A stretch of DNA of 64,000 nucleotides from Enterococcus sp. DIV1094 (lineage in GTDB: Bacteria; Bacillota; Bacilli; Lactobacillales; Enterococcaceae), in assembly GCF_017316305.2 (NCBI RefSeq), contig NZ_CP147250.1, positions 124,001 through 188,000 on the forward strand, read 5' to 3'. The position numbers were made by a program, and so were the translations under genes. This document shows, in pieces, positions 7,994-18,234 of the stretch. Position 1 is the stretch's first letter, and every line of letters begins with the position of its first letter. The notes under the pieces are model-generated. The model was given only the letters and a program-made list of their open reading frames with translations, made no database searches and had not been told where the DNA came from.

Positions 7994-8374
7994 TTATTCT
8001 AAAATATCATTCGTAGTCCACATATCATTTATAGCAGAATACTCATTATTTACATCAATGACTAAAGTATTTCCTTTATTATAGTAGTTTTCTGCACTAC
8101 TTTTTTTCTTATCAATAACATCAAATTTGATTGCCAGGGTTGGCCTTGAGAATGCCATACTTTGACTGTGTTCTACAGATTTCCAATCATATTTGATTTC
8201 GATTTCTGAATGACTTTCTTGTTTTATATACTTAGACAATTTCTCTTCATCTTTTAAAAAAGCAATTTGTTTTTCTTTTTCCGTCGGTTCCATTATTTTT
8301 TTCATTCCTAGCGTGCCTAATAGAACTAAGGTAATAGTCAAACTAACTACAATAATTATCTTCTTTTTCCTCAC
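7994..8374 (-). CDS. membrane-anchored putative immunity protein 5
   Basis: The protein has 126 residues from a GTG at 8374 preceded by AAGGGAG at eight bases. The N-terminal half (VRKKKIIIVVSLTITLVLLG, then MEPTEKEKQIAFLK) is almost the same as immunity protein 2. The C-terminal domain is of the AFSRPTLAIKFDV type, shared with the copy at 10246-10653. A TTG in frame at 8401 would overlap the end of immunity gene 6 and is less likely. The topology is one membrane helix with the domain outside. Confidence 0.6.
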   Translation of the reverse strand: MRKKKIIIVVSLTITLVLLGTLGMKKIMEPTEKEKQIAFLKDEEKLSKYIKQESHSEIEIKYDWKSVEHSQSMAFSRPTLAIKFDVIDKKKSSAENYYNKGNTLVIDVNNEYSAINDMWTTNDILE

Positions 8375-8391
8375 AAGGCTTTCTCCCTTCT

Positions 8392-8793
8392 CTAACTGCA
8401 ACTATAGTAATCATAGTTAGCATTGATCGTATACATTTTTTCTATCTTCTTAGGCCTATTAACATCATCTGGATTTATAGCGAAACCAAATGAATTTATT
8501 TCCTTGTTATTCTGATCAATAATTTGTATTCGAATAATAAAAACCTCACCGGCACCTTGCGGAAGTCCATTCCCCACTATCTCTTGCTCTAGTGAATCCC
8601 AATCAAACACAACTTTATTAACGATTTCATTTTGCTGCTTTACAAATTCTGTCATTTCTTTTTCCTGGGATTTTAAAAAGACTATTTGTCTTTCTCTTTT
8701 TGTTGGCTCGCTTATCTTCTTTAATCCTATCGTTGCTAAAAGGATTGCTACTATACTTATACTTACTAGAATCAACCATTTTTTCTTTCCCAA
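8392..8793 (-). CDS. membrane-anchored putative immunity protein 6
   Basis: The protein has 133 residues and is highly similar to immunity protein 1 over its full length (NGLPQGAGEVFIIRIQIID). It differs mainly at the last residues and carries the same membrane helix and ISEPTKRERQ box. The frame is open 21 codons further upstream, giving MTEHIRKHIQNLEDRG. That is a remnant of lipase residues about 236-251 (MSEQAQKNIQMLEEQG), so I place the start at the family's TTG codon (8793) behind GGGGAAT. It is the clearest recent duplicate in the array. Confidence 0.65.
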   Translation of the reverse strand: MGKKKWLILVSISIVAILLATIGLKKISEPTKRERQIVFLKSQEKEMTEFVKQQNEIVNKVVFDWDSLEQEIVGNGLPQGAGEVFIIRIQIIDQNNKEINSFGFAINPDDVNRPKKIEKMYTINANYDYYSCS

Positions 8794-8808
8794 TTGATTA
8801 TTCCCCAT

Positions 8809-8985
8809 TCCTCGATCTTCCAAGTTTTGGATATGTTTTCGTATATGTTCAGTCAATCTATCAATACTCTCATCTGTATCAGGGATTTTTTTAACAAAAC
8901 TGCGTTTTTGATTTTAGCAATATTTTTCCGAGATTCTTTTTGGTATGTACTTGTGCAAAATCAGCATATAGCTTGATTCTCTAAA
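8809..8985 (-). pseudogene. lipase toxin relic 3
   Basis: Starting directly at the end of immunity gene 7, the minus strand reads DLENQAIC-stop, a degraded lipase N-terminus. It then jumps to matches for the region encoding KDIAKIDKVVLFQGPDA and to MSEQAQKNIQMLEEQG, which is open into immunity gene 6. About 230 codons are missing between the two parts. It shows the same end point at toxin residue about 250 as the other relics. Confidence 0.7.
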
Positions 8986-9378
8986 TCAGCTATTAAGTTC
9001 CTCAATATTTATTTGTTGTCCATAATGTAAAGTTGACATATCAGGCATATTATTTTGATTCAATTCTATATCCAATCTGAAATCCATATATGGCTTATTA
9101 TTTACAAATCCAAAAATTTGAATTTTTTTGCCAGCTCCACTAGGAAGACCATTTCCGATAACTACTTGGTTAACATTATTCCAATCATAATTAATCGCTG
9201 TTACTTTTTCCCCTTCGGATTGATTAATATACTCCGTCATTTCCTTTTCATGTGCTTTTAAAAAGTTTATCTGTTTTTCTTTTTCTGTAGGTTCACTTAT
9301 TTCTTTTACTGCTATCACTGTCAAAACCATGACTAACATACCTATACTTATTGGAATCAACCATTTTTTCTTTTCCAA
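8986..9378 (-). CDS. membrane-anchored putative immunity protein 7
   Basis: The protein has 130 residues from a TTG at 9378 with GAGGTGAT at good spacing. It reads MEKKKWLIPIS, one membrane helix, SEPTEKEKQINFLKAHEKEM, and then an outside domain with NGLPSGAGKKIQIFG. It falls in the NGLPxGAG group but is divergent over the last 60 residues. It lies between toxin relics 3 and 4. A lipase-specific immunity role is inferred from the array. Confidence 0.65.
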   Translation of the reverse strand: MEKKKWLIPISIGMLVMVLTVIAVKEISEPTEKEKQINFLKAHEKEMTEYINQSEGEKVTAINYDWNNVNQVVIGNGLPSGAGKKIQIFGFVNNKPYMDFRLDIELNQNNMPDMSTLHYGQQINIEELNS

Positions 9379-9394
9379 TTGCTTATCACCTCAC

Positions 9395-9719
9395 TCCCTA
9401 TCCTTTCAATTATGAATATCTTTTGTGTATGTTCTGACTATCTATTGATATTTTTTCGTATCTCACTTTTTTTCGAAATGACTTTTTTGATTCAGCAATA
9501 TTTTTATTTGGGGCTATTTTTGGTATGTACTTTCACGTAACTTTTTATTTCATGTCTTTCTTTACTTTCGATACTCATATTGTTTTATAAGTTTTGACTG
9601 TTTTTAGGGTAAAGTAGACTTTACTATTATTGATATCTTTTAAAAGAATTAGGACAATTACTATAAGAACTTTCTGCTAAGTTAGCTTAAATCTTGTCGG
9701 AATTCTCTAAATTACTCAT
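9395..9719 (-). pseudogene. lipase toxin relic 4
   Basis: ATG at 9717-9719 overlaps the stop of immunity gene 8 and reads MSNLENSDKI-stop-ANLAESSYSN, matching the lipase start with one nonsense codon. Decayed matches to the VKELGNIRVPKV, DKVVLFQG and MSEQAQ regions follow in order up to the start of immunity gene 7. It is the longest relic together with relic 1, and the two share the same internal deletion pattern. Confidence 0.75.
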
Positions 9720-10104
9720 AAATTCTCCCACCTACATATAAAGAGCTTAATAGCCCGATAGTATCAAGTTCAGGCATTTTTTTATCATCCACTCCAAAAC
9801 TTAGTATGAAGTTTGACTCTTCGATATCATTGAATCCTCCATTAATGGTCAATAATTTTCCAGCGCCCATAGGTGTCCCATTTCCTATATCATCAACTTT
9901 TACACTATCCCATTCATACTTAACACTTTGAATCTTTGCATTTTGAGATTTTACATACTTTGTCATTTCTTCTTCATGTGCCCTTAAAAAAGCTACTTGT
10001 TTTTCTCTTTCTGTTGGTTCGCTCATCTTCTTCACTTCTATCGTTGCGACAAGCATGAATAATATACCTAAACTTATTGGAATCAACCATTTTATCTTTC
10101 CCAA
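9712..10104 (-). CDS. membrane-anchored putative immunity protein 8
   Basis: The protein has 130 residues from a TTG at 10104 behind GAGGGGAT: MGKIKWLIPIS, a membrane helix, MSEPTEREKQVAFLRAHEEEM, then NGTPMGAGKLLTINGG. It is in the same subgroup as immunity protein 2 by its C-terminal pattern (both carry a NGxPxGAG...F-N turn and a late GG). Its stop codon overlaps the first codons of toxin relic 4 (ATGAGTAA). This preserves the coupling seen between immunity 1 and the intact toxin. Confidence 0.65.
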   Translation of the reverse strand: MGKIKWLIPISLGILFMLVATIEVKKMSEPTEREKQVAFLRAHEEEMTKYVKSQNAKIQSVKYEWDSVKVDDIGNGTPMGAGKLLTINGGFNDIEESNFILSFGVDDKKMPELDTIGLLSSLYVGGRIYE

Positions 10105-10136
10105 TTGATTATCCCCTCATTCATAGTTCTTTCAAA

Positions 10137-10253
10137 TTAGAATATCTTTTGAGTATATTTTTTTGATCCATATGTAAATCTTTTTAGATGTCCTACATAC
10201 GCGTCTTTCGCTATATCGACATATGGATTAAAGTTCTCTTCAAAATCAGTCAT
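10137..10253 (-). pseudogene. lipase toxin relic 5, a 38-codon N-terminal stub
   Basis: An ATG at 10253 with AGGAGG upstream overlaps the stop of immunity gene 9 (ATGACTGA). It gives MTDFEENFNPYVDIAKDAYV and then KKYTQKIF before a stop. The first 20 residues align with the lipase start, and the last residues seem to come from the KNIQ region. It is an open reading frame with a good ribosome site, so it may still be translated as a short peptide. Confidence 0.6.
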
Positions 10254-10653
10254 CTCTATCCTCCTGAATATTAGAATAGATAGGGTCATTTAAGACCATC
10301 AATTCACTTATTTTATTTAATTTTTTTACATCAGTTTTTACCCTAAGTACATAACCTCGATTGTTATACTCTAATTTTGAACTGTCGCTAATATCAAATT
10401 TGACAATCAATACAGGTTTGGAAAATGCAATACCTGTATTTACTGCTGTTGTCTCCCAATCAAACGTAATTTGCCCATCTTGCGAACTATAATTTTTTAT
10501 ATACTCCGTCATCTCCTTTTCATGTGCTTTTAAAAAGGTTATCTGTTTTTCTTTTTCTGTAGGTTCGCTTATTCTAATAATTCCTATCGTTGTCAAAAGA
10601 ACTAATAGTATACCTACACTTACTGGAGTCAACCATTTTTTCTTCTTTTCCAA
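10246..10653 (-). CDS. membrane-anchored putative immunity protein 9 (first gene of the array)
   Basis: The protein has 135 residues from a TTG at 10653 with GAGGGAA upstream: MEKKKKWLTPVS, one membrane helix, ISEPTEKEKQITFLKAHEKEM, and an outer domain of the GIAFSKPVLIVKFDI type. It groups with the copies at 6978-7352 and 7994-8374. It is the promoter-proximal member of the array. A further small toxin relic lies upstream of it, and I see no strong promoter; an A/T-rich stretch near 10780-10830 is the likely region. Confidence 0.65.
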   Translation of the reverse strand: MEKKKKWLTPVSVGILLVLLTTIGIIRISEPTEKEKQITFLKAHEKEMTEYIKNYSSQDGQITFDWETTAVNTGIAFSKPVLIVKFDISDSSKLEYNNRGYVLRVKTDVKKLNKISELMVLNDPIYSNIQEDRDD

Positions 10654-10671
10654 TTGAATATTCCCTCATTC

Positions 10672-10745
10672 CTTACTCTTCAAATTTTCGGATACTTCTT
10701 GTGTATGTTCTGACAGCACAGCAATACTTGATAGTATTTGCTACT
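10672..10745 (-). pseudogene. lipase toxin relic 6
   Basis: Directly before immunity gene 9 the minus strand again carries the decayed MSEQ...NIQ..LE segment, corresponding to lipase residues about 230-250. The characteristic GTATGTTCTGACAG-like plus-strand text is found at the same place in relics 1, 3 and 4. It marks the old left end of the array. Confidence 0.5.
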
Positions 10746-10918
10746 TGTACTACTATTTACTTATCTGCTTCGTTCATTATTACTATACGTAATTTTTGTC
10801 TATTAAAATTAAAATTTATTGGATAAGAAGCATATAGGTCGTATACGGATGGTTTTAGTCTTATACGATCATAAAGAAATGCTTATTTCGTCGAACCATT
10901 TTACAGAGGGAGGCAATT

Positions 10919-11098
10919 ATGTTAAGAAAAACAAGTTTAGTAGTTGGTTCTATTGTTCTAGGAATTTTAGGTTTTAGCCCGATGCTATTATCAGTCGTTC
11001 GAAAAAACGACGTCAACGGGGATACAAAATTAAATCCAAAGTATTATGATCAGTTAGAAGAGCCTCTGTTTATTTCGGAAAATAAAAAAAATAAATGA
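10919..11098 (+). CDS. small single-pass membrane protein, unknown function
   Basis: This gene of 59 codons is open from an ATG at 10919, with a strong AGGGAGG ribosome site seven bases upstream. The product starts MLRKTSLVVGSIVLGILGF, a basic N-terminus and hydrophobic helix, then a polar tail (NGDTKLNPKYYDQLEEP) ending in lysines. It is followed within 20 bases by an intrinsic terminator, so it looks like a real monocistronic gene. It is divergent from the immunity array. The function cannot be told from sequence. The helix could be a signal peptide or an anchor. Confidence 0.65.
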   Translation: MLRKTSLVVGSIVLGILGFSPMLLSVVRKNDVNGDTKLNPKYYDQLEEPLFISENKKNK

Positions 11099-11112
11099 TT
11101 GTTCGTTTTGTA

Positions 11113-11147
11113 GACGATACCAGACATGTCTTGGTATTGTCTTTTTT
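11113..11147 (+). terminator. intrinsic terminator of the 59-residue gene
   Basis: A 10-bp stem, GACGATACCA with TGGTATTGTC, is followed by six T. It lies 15 bases after the stop codon. Confidence 0.85.
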
Positions 11148-11287
11148 GATATGGATGTGACCTTTACTGTTTGATGTATTACATAATAAAGTAAATAGGC
11201 TATAATGAACTTGACCACCTCTTTTTAACAATACATAGGAAAGCTCACTATATTCATTACCCAAACATCATTCGGAGGTGACTCGTC

Positions 11288-11707
11288 ATGAAGAACCAAC
11301 TTGCTTTTAAATTTTTACCCAAGTTATGGACTTCTATTTTGTATCTTGTGGTGATTGCTGCTGGATCTTTTATGTATTTATCAAAACATTGGGATATAAC
11401 GATTTTCACCTCCATTTATTCGGATTTTTATCTTCATATTTCAAACTTTTCAATTAGTTTGATTTTAGGTTTGATTCCTTATTTTTGGTTATTGATGGGC
11501 GCAAAGTTCAATTATATCATCATTTTTTCTTTACTTTTACTTGTAGCAAATGCGCTATGTGAAACTGTACTTGGGTTTATAAACACGCCGGATATCATTG
11601 ATATGTATTTTGGCTTTGCTGGAACCGGAATTTCTTTTCTCACATTATTGATCATTTATAAATTTGGCCTTTCGCCTAATAGCGAAAAACGAGAATCGCA
11701 GCCTTAG
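11288..11707 (+). CDS. four-helix membrane protein, unknown
   Basis: The protein has 139 residues, with ATG preceded by CGGAGGTGAC. It is strongly hydrophobic with four predicted membrane helices (about 13-30, 45-65, 70-90, 105-128) and a short charged tail. The DIIDMYFGFAGTGISF segment before the last helix resembles the end of VanZ-type proteins, but I see no firm family signature. It overlaps the 3' end of the convergent DUF916 gene by four bases. The function is unassigned. Confidence 0.65.
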   Translation: MKNQLAFKFLPKLWTSILYLVVIAAGSFMYLSKHWDITIFTSIYSDFYLHISNFSISLILGLIPYFWLLMGAKFNYIIIFSLLLLVANALCETVLGFINTPDIIDMYFGFAGTGISFLTLLIIYKFGLSPNSEKRESQP

Positions 11708-12771
11708 CTGTTGATTCTCGTTTTCTTATATTTAAGATAAAGTATTACACTTATGACAATCAATAGAGTAGAAAAAATGATTAATAAACCAATCACCCAT
11801 ATATTGCTGCTTTGATTGACCACAACATGATTCGAGCCGTTTGTTTGTTCAATCAATTGTTCAAGTGCCTCTTTTGTATAGCTAAATCTAGTTATTTTCT
11901 CCTTGCCATCAACAGTTATGATGAATTGATACTCCCCAGATACCAATTCTGCATCACTAACTAAGGGCAGATTCAGCTTTGTTTTAGTCATTGGAGTTAA
12001 TGCAATCGCGCGCGTCTCAATTTCCCCTTCAGAAATGATCTCCCCGTTTGGATTGATTACTTTATATGGTCCATTTTCCGCAAAAGTCACCGTAGGATTA
12101 TTATTAAGTACATAGTAATCAAGTTTTATAGCATCCTGTGAGTTTACAAATTCAAACTCATCATATGTTTGTTCCTTTTCAGTATTTAGTTCATTCATTT
12201 TAAGGTGAAACAGGAGTACTTTCTCATAAACATGAACGATATCTACGGAATCTTCATTACTTTGCTCACTTAGAGTTTGAGAGAAATTCACCCCACCTAA
12301 AACTTCCCCATCAAGTTCTTCAGTGATATTGAGCGAAATTATGATCGTTTCGCTTTGATTCGCTTCAACTTTTATTTTTCCATCTTCAAGTTCACCATTC
12401 TCAGTAGCTATCTTCACATATTTGGCTAAGTCATAATTTTTATCTAAAAGATTTTCTTTGTTTTCCACATAAGTGACACTTCCCATCGTAGATAATGCAA
12501 CCGATGGAAAGACGGCAATGTCTAAGTCTTTGTCGCCTATATTTGTAATTGTTGCTGTAAATTCATAGTTCTTATTAAGTTCTGGACTAAATTGTATATA
12601 GCTATCGCTGATCTCGTATTCTTTAGGTTGTACATCTACTAGAATCGATGCTGGATTTTCCTCGGAAGCATCAACCGGTTGTATGTAAAATAAACATCCT
12701 ATGAATAATACGAGAATAATAGAAGAAACGCGAAATAACTCATATTTTTTTATTAAACTGTTTTTTATCAT
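11704..12771 (-). CDS. WxL-interacting cell-surface protein (DUF916/DUF3324)
   Basis: This protein of 355 residues has a signal peptide ending near VDASEE and a DUF916-like domain (SILVDVQPKEYEISDSYIQF, then EFTATITNIGDKDLDI). A DUF3324-like domain follows, then a C-terminal membrane helix with a basic KYKKTR tail. This is the architecture of WxIP proteins that hold WxL proteins at the enterococcal surface. The start is taken at 12771 because AGGAG sits five bases upstream; the ATG just before it is too close. Normal csc clusters have WxL-domain genes alongside; none is seen here. Confidence 0.8.
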   Translation of the reverse strand: MIKNSLIKKYELFRVSSIILVLFIGCLFYIQPVDASEENPASILVDVQPKEYEISDSYIQFSPELNKNYEFTATITNIGDKDLDIAVFPSVALSTMGSVTYVENKENLLDKNYDLAKYVKIATENGELEDGKIKVEANQSETIIISLNITEELDGEVLGGVNFSQTLSEQSNEDSVDIVHVYEKVLLFHLKMNELNTEKEQTYDEFEFVNSQDAIKLDYYVLNNNPTVTFAENGPYKVINPNGEIISEGEIETRAIALTPMTKTKLNLPLVSDAELVSGEYQFIITVDGKEKITRFSYTKEALEQLIEQTNGSNHVVVNQSSNIWVIGLLIIFSTLLIVISVILYLKYKKTRINS

Positions 12772-12895
12772 CATGGCTCCTATCCAATCTATCAAGAACA
12801 GTATTCTGGATTTTGCTAACATTTCTCAGCTTCTATCCAGTATTCCTGTATTCAAGTATTTATTTTCCTAGTAGCGCAAGAACTAGCAGAACCTG

Positions 12896-14359
12896 TTAAC
12901 CTAGTTTTGCAATGATCCTTGCTTGAACAACTGTATTTAAATTGTCCCAGTGATTTTTATTATGGATATCCCTAAAGAAAGCAAAATCCTGTGATTCTTC
13001 ATGAAACAAAATGCCATCAGAGACTAGAACGTCAGCTCCCTCAATAGTAGAAGTAAAGTTAATGATTTTCCTATTAAATATAGTCAGTAATTTATTTTGG
13101 ATCACTGGTACATATTCAGGATGGTGTAACATTGAAATAGCGATGATCACTGTCTCGCTATTTTGGATAGGCAAATAATAAGATAAGATGTACGCTAACT
13201 TATTCGCAAATATCTGTCGATCGCCAACTTTTAAATCCCTATTTTCAACTATTTTCAATACTAGATTCTTCACTTCATGGATTCTACTGTCAGGACTATG
13301 TTGATTGGCCATTCCTTTCAAATTTTCAAAATAAATATTTTTATATGCCCAACTATTAATGACACTTTCATATAAAATCACATTTTCAACTTCAGGCTTT
13401 ATATTATATTTATTTGACAACGTTTCTACGACATCAATCGAAAAATCAACGATCTCATTACTACTGATTCGTTTGAATTTTTCACCTAAAAATATTTTAT
13501 CTCGCTTACTTGTCGTTTCAGGTATTAGAAGTTGTCTGCAAAAATAGAAGAAAGCAATTTCTTTTTCCCTATCTTCGATATTTCTAGTTGGTATTAGTTT
13601 GGTCAATGAATCATCTTCGTACAACTCTTTCATATTATCGAATATCTCTAGCGCTTCTTTCTCTAAATCTTGCACGAGATACCCACGAGAAACTGCATTT
13701 TCAAGTATCGAGAAAAGAATATCATGCTTCACTTTAGTTGTTTTTAAACTTCCATAGCCATCTCCCACTAAATCAATGTTTACTCTTGTCTGGCTATCCG
13801 CAAAAACATTATATGCCATAACTTGTACTAAATAATGATACGTTCTGATGGACTTCTCGTTTCCTTCCAAAGAAATTGATTCGAAGTTGCTATGAATAGT
13901 GATTGGGATTTTTTGTTTCTGAAAAATGTCTTTCAGCCGACTGATCAATTTATAGCAATAAGACTTACTAAACATCAACTTATCAGAAATATCCACTACC
14001 CGAGTTTTTCGATGTTTCAAAAGATACAGCAACAATTGAAAATAAGGTGATTCATTAAAAAATTTTTTCTTCAAATTGACAAATACTTGAAGCAATACCT
14101 CCTGATTAAATCCTTCGATTAAACCGATCGTACCTTTTTCTAGCAAAAAGAAAGAGGAAAATGTGAAATCCAATTGTTCAAAGTTTTCTTCGAGTTCAAC
14201 TAGTAATATTTTCGTTTGATACATCGTCAAGTTTAATTCCACGCTCAATTTATTTAATGATAAATATTTTTCTGTTACTAGAACTGTAAATAACTTCAAC
14301 ATTTCGCTTTGCTTTTTTGTTAAGTAATGGCTACTAAATGTATCCATTATATATTCCAT
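12896..14359 (-). CDS. Mga-like transcriptional regulator
   Basis: The protein has 487 residues. The N-terminal 120 residues carry two winged-helix regions (LSVELNLTMYQTKILLVELEE; VVDISDKLMFSKSYCYKLISRLKD), as in the Mga/AtxA group. A long helical middle resembles PRD domains, and the C-terminal EIIB-like alpha/beta part contains ADVLVSDGILF. Such regulators control surface and virulence genes in streptococci and enterococci. It lies between the secreted-protein gene and the DUF916 gene, all on the minus strand, so it probably controls them. The start is uncertain: ATG at 14359 is preferred to a TTG at 14371. Confidence 0.8.
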   Translation of the reverse strand: MEYIMDTFSSHYLTKKQSEMLKLFTVLVTEKYLSLNKLSVELNLTMYQTKILLVELEENFEQLDFTFSSFFLLEKGTIGLIEGFNQEVLLQVFVNLKKKFFNESPYFQLLLYLLKHRKTRVVDISDKLMFSKSYCYKLISRLKDIFQKQKIPITIHSNFESISLEGNEKSIRTYHYLVQVMAYNVFADSQTRVNIDLVGDGYGSLKTTKVKHDILFSILENAVSRGYLVQDLEKEALEIFDNMKELYEDDSLTKLIPTRNIEDREKEIAFFYFCRQLLIPETTSKRDKIFLGEKFKRISSNEIVDFSIDVVETLSNKYNIKPEVENVILYESVINSWAYKNIYFENLKGMANQHSPDSRIHEVKNLVLKIVENRDLKVGDRQIFANKLAYILSYYLPIQNSETVIIAISMLHHPEYVPVIQNKLLTIFNRKIINFTSTIEGADVLVSDGILFHEESQDFAFFRDIHNKNHWDNLNTVVQARIIAKLG

Positions 14360-14845
14360 GTGTTCTACCAACCTTCATGTTAGAGGATTCTAGACTAAGA
14401 GAAATTTACTTAGTCAGAATATTTCATTTTATTTTCCGTGAACGATGCCGCTGTTTCCATGTTCTACTTGAATTGCTAGCGTTTTTTCCTGCCATATACA
14501 GACTGTTTTTGTTGCTGAAACCGTGAATTTTTGAGCATGTATCCCTAACTTTTAACTAGATGATGTTTTTAACAATAGCCACTTATATCTACTAAGTTTC
14601 TTACTGTCAGATCAATCAACTATAATGGAAACAGCTTGCTGCATGAAAGAATAAAAGAAGGAACACTGATTCGCCAATCAACAAGAACATTTTTTATTGA
14701 TCGTATCAGCATTTCTTCTTTGATTATTCTATAGGACAGATGAAAGGATGTAAGTATTCCATATAGCACCCCATACTATTTTGTCTACTTCGTACCTTCC
14801 GCTCTTTTTATCTATCACTCCATTAACAACTGGCAATAATTACTT

Positions 14846-15352
14846 TTACTCAGGATTACTCCCCCAAGGATTATTCACTTCTTGTGCTGTTAAAATGATT
14901 TTGACGCTATCATCTCTGTTTGATCGCCAGACATAATCATTTGCATCTAAAATGACATCGAAATCTTTTTCAATTTTCGTTGAGCTCATTCTCATTACCT
15001 GTTGTGCTTGAAGATACGGATTAGAAGGCTGTACATCTAGTCCATTCCCATATTGGTCAAGTTTTGCAAAAATGTTCACAAAAACATCTTCAGATTTTGT
15101 ATTATTTACTGTGGCGGTTGCTTTCAAGGTCTTCGTTTGTTTTCGTACATCTGAATTCAAGTCAAAATCTGATAGTTTGAAATCCACTTTATTCGTTGTG
15201 CCTTCGTCGAAAGTGATCGCTAATTTTCCTTCTTGCACTTCAATCGGAATTTGTTTTTCACTATTTACCTCGGATGCATTTACCAAGAGTGGTTTACTAC
15301 CTACTAACAACAAAGTTGATAATAGAATTGTCATTGATACCTTTTTTTTCAT
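14846..15352 (-). CDS. secreted protein, unknown, linked to the DUF916 gene
   Basis: The protein has 168 residues, with a clear signal peptide (MKKKVSMTILLSTLLLVG, cleavage near VNASE). The mature part is beta-rich and includes KATATVNNTKSEDVFVNIFAK, a segment similar in style to adhesin or surface-complex modules. There is no WxL motif and no LPxTG. GGGGGC lies nine bases before the chosen ATG. It may replace a WxL protein as client of the DUF916/DUF3324 protein at 11704-12771. The 475 bases to the next gene hold no other gene that I can see. Confidence 0.65.
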   Translation of the reverse strand: MKKKVSMTILLSTLLLVGSKPLLVNASEVNSEKQIPIEVQEGKLAITFDEGTTNKVDFKLSDFDLNSDVRKQTKTLKATATVNNTKSEDVFVNIFAKLDQYGNGLDVQPSNPYLQAQQVMRMSSTKIEKDFDVILDANDYVWRSNRDDSVKIILTAQEVNNPWGSNPE

Positions 15353-15990
15353 TGTTGGATAGCCCCCAGAATTTAATATTTTTTTCACAAAATCAGTTTA
15401 CATTAAATTCCCGTGGACGGTTTATCCGAACATTCAACTCTTTTTTAAAAAAAGGATAATCCTTCCCATAATTCTTTGTTACACGATCGAAACTTAACAT
15501 TTCCTATGAACTAGATTTACTATTTTTGTTTACTTGTAAGACACATCTCTAGGTCTTTGACTCAAGAAGTTTTCATTTCAATTGTTCTGTCAGTCATGGT
15601 TGCCAAAAATAATTCAAATGACTGCTGGTGCTTCAGTAGATGACTGCTGATCTTAGTCCTTACACTCATTTTTGTTAGAACAGGATATTTCACATGTTTT
15701 TGCTTATTTAAACACATGTGCTAGTGACGTCAATAATAGCTGGCGCATTGATTGAGGATGAAAAACAGATGATGAGGATGAAATAATGAGGAATTGTTCG
15801 TCGTGTTGAGTATCAATAGACTATAACATAGTAGAAACCAAAAAGAAAGGTTATATATTTTTCGGTTTTCATATCGTAAAAAGTCGAATCGTTTTCACAG
15901 TGCGATTGTTTTCACCGTCCATGATCAAACCTATTGACTACGAACTACCTTACTTATAGTTGATTGGTCGCTTTTATCTCTAAGAAAACC

Positions 15991-16033
15991 AAAAAAATAC
16001 CCCTCTCATGTCATACGACACAAGAAGGGCATT
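15991..16033 (-). terminator. terminator of the glycolytic operon after eno
   Basis: On the minus strand TGCCCTTCTTGTGTC and GACATGAGAGGGGTA form an imperfect stem followed by a T-run. It lies 15 bases beyond the eno stop. The 600 bases between here and the secreted-protein gene carry short repeats (ATGACTGCTG twice near 15619-15654; CACATGT pairs near 15690-15720) but no gene. Confidence 0.8.
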
Positions 16034-16048
16034 TTTACAATCATTTGA

Positions 16049-17392
<1,344 letters not shown>

Positions 17393-17463
17393 TCATATAC
17401 GATTTTAGTTAATTTTGTGTCTTAGTGCAAACATTTCTTGCATTTTTCACAAATTTTCAAGAA

Positions 17464-18234
<771 letters not shown>

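Larger units (their letters stand above)
5636..10745 (-). repeat. tandem array of immunity gene plus truncated toxin units
   Basis: Nine related small genes (eight intact, one frameshifted) alternate with at least six relics of the lipase 5' end. Unit length varies from about 400 to 730 bases. The common junction is toxin residue about 250 joined to the ribosome site of the next immunity gene. This points to duplication of an immunity-toxin pair and recombination within a fixed short homology. Confidence 0.75.

Noticed and set aside
5636..10745. CRISPR array as explanation of the regular repeats
   Set aside because: The repeats are whole gene paralogs and toxin fragments of variable length, not short identical repeats with unique spacers.
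11070..11264. Minus-strand frame of 64 codons
   Set aside because: It crosses the terminator of the 59-codon gene and has no ribosome site.
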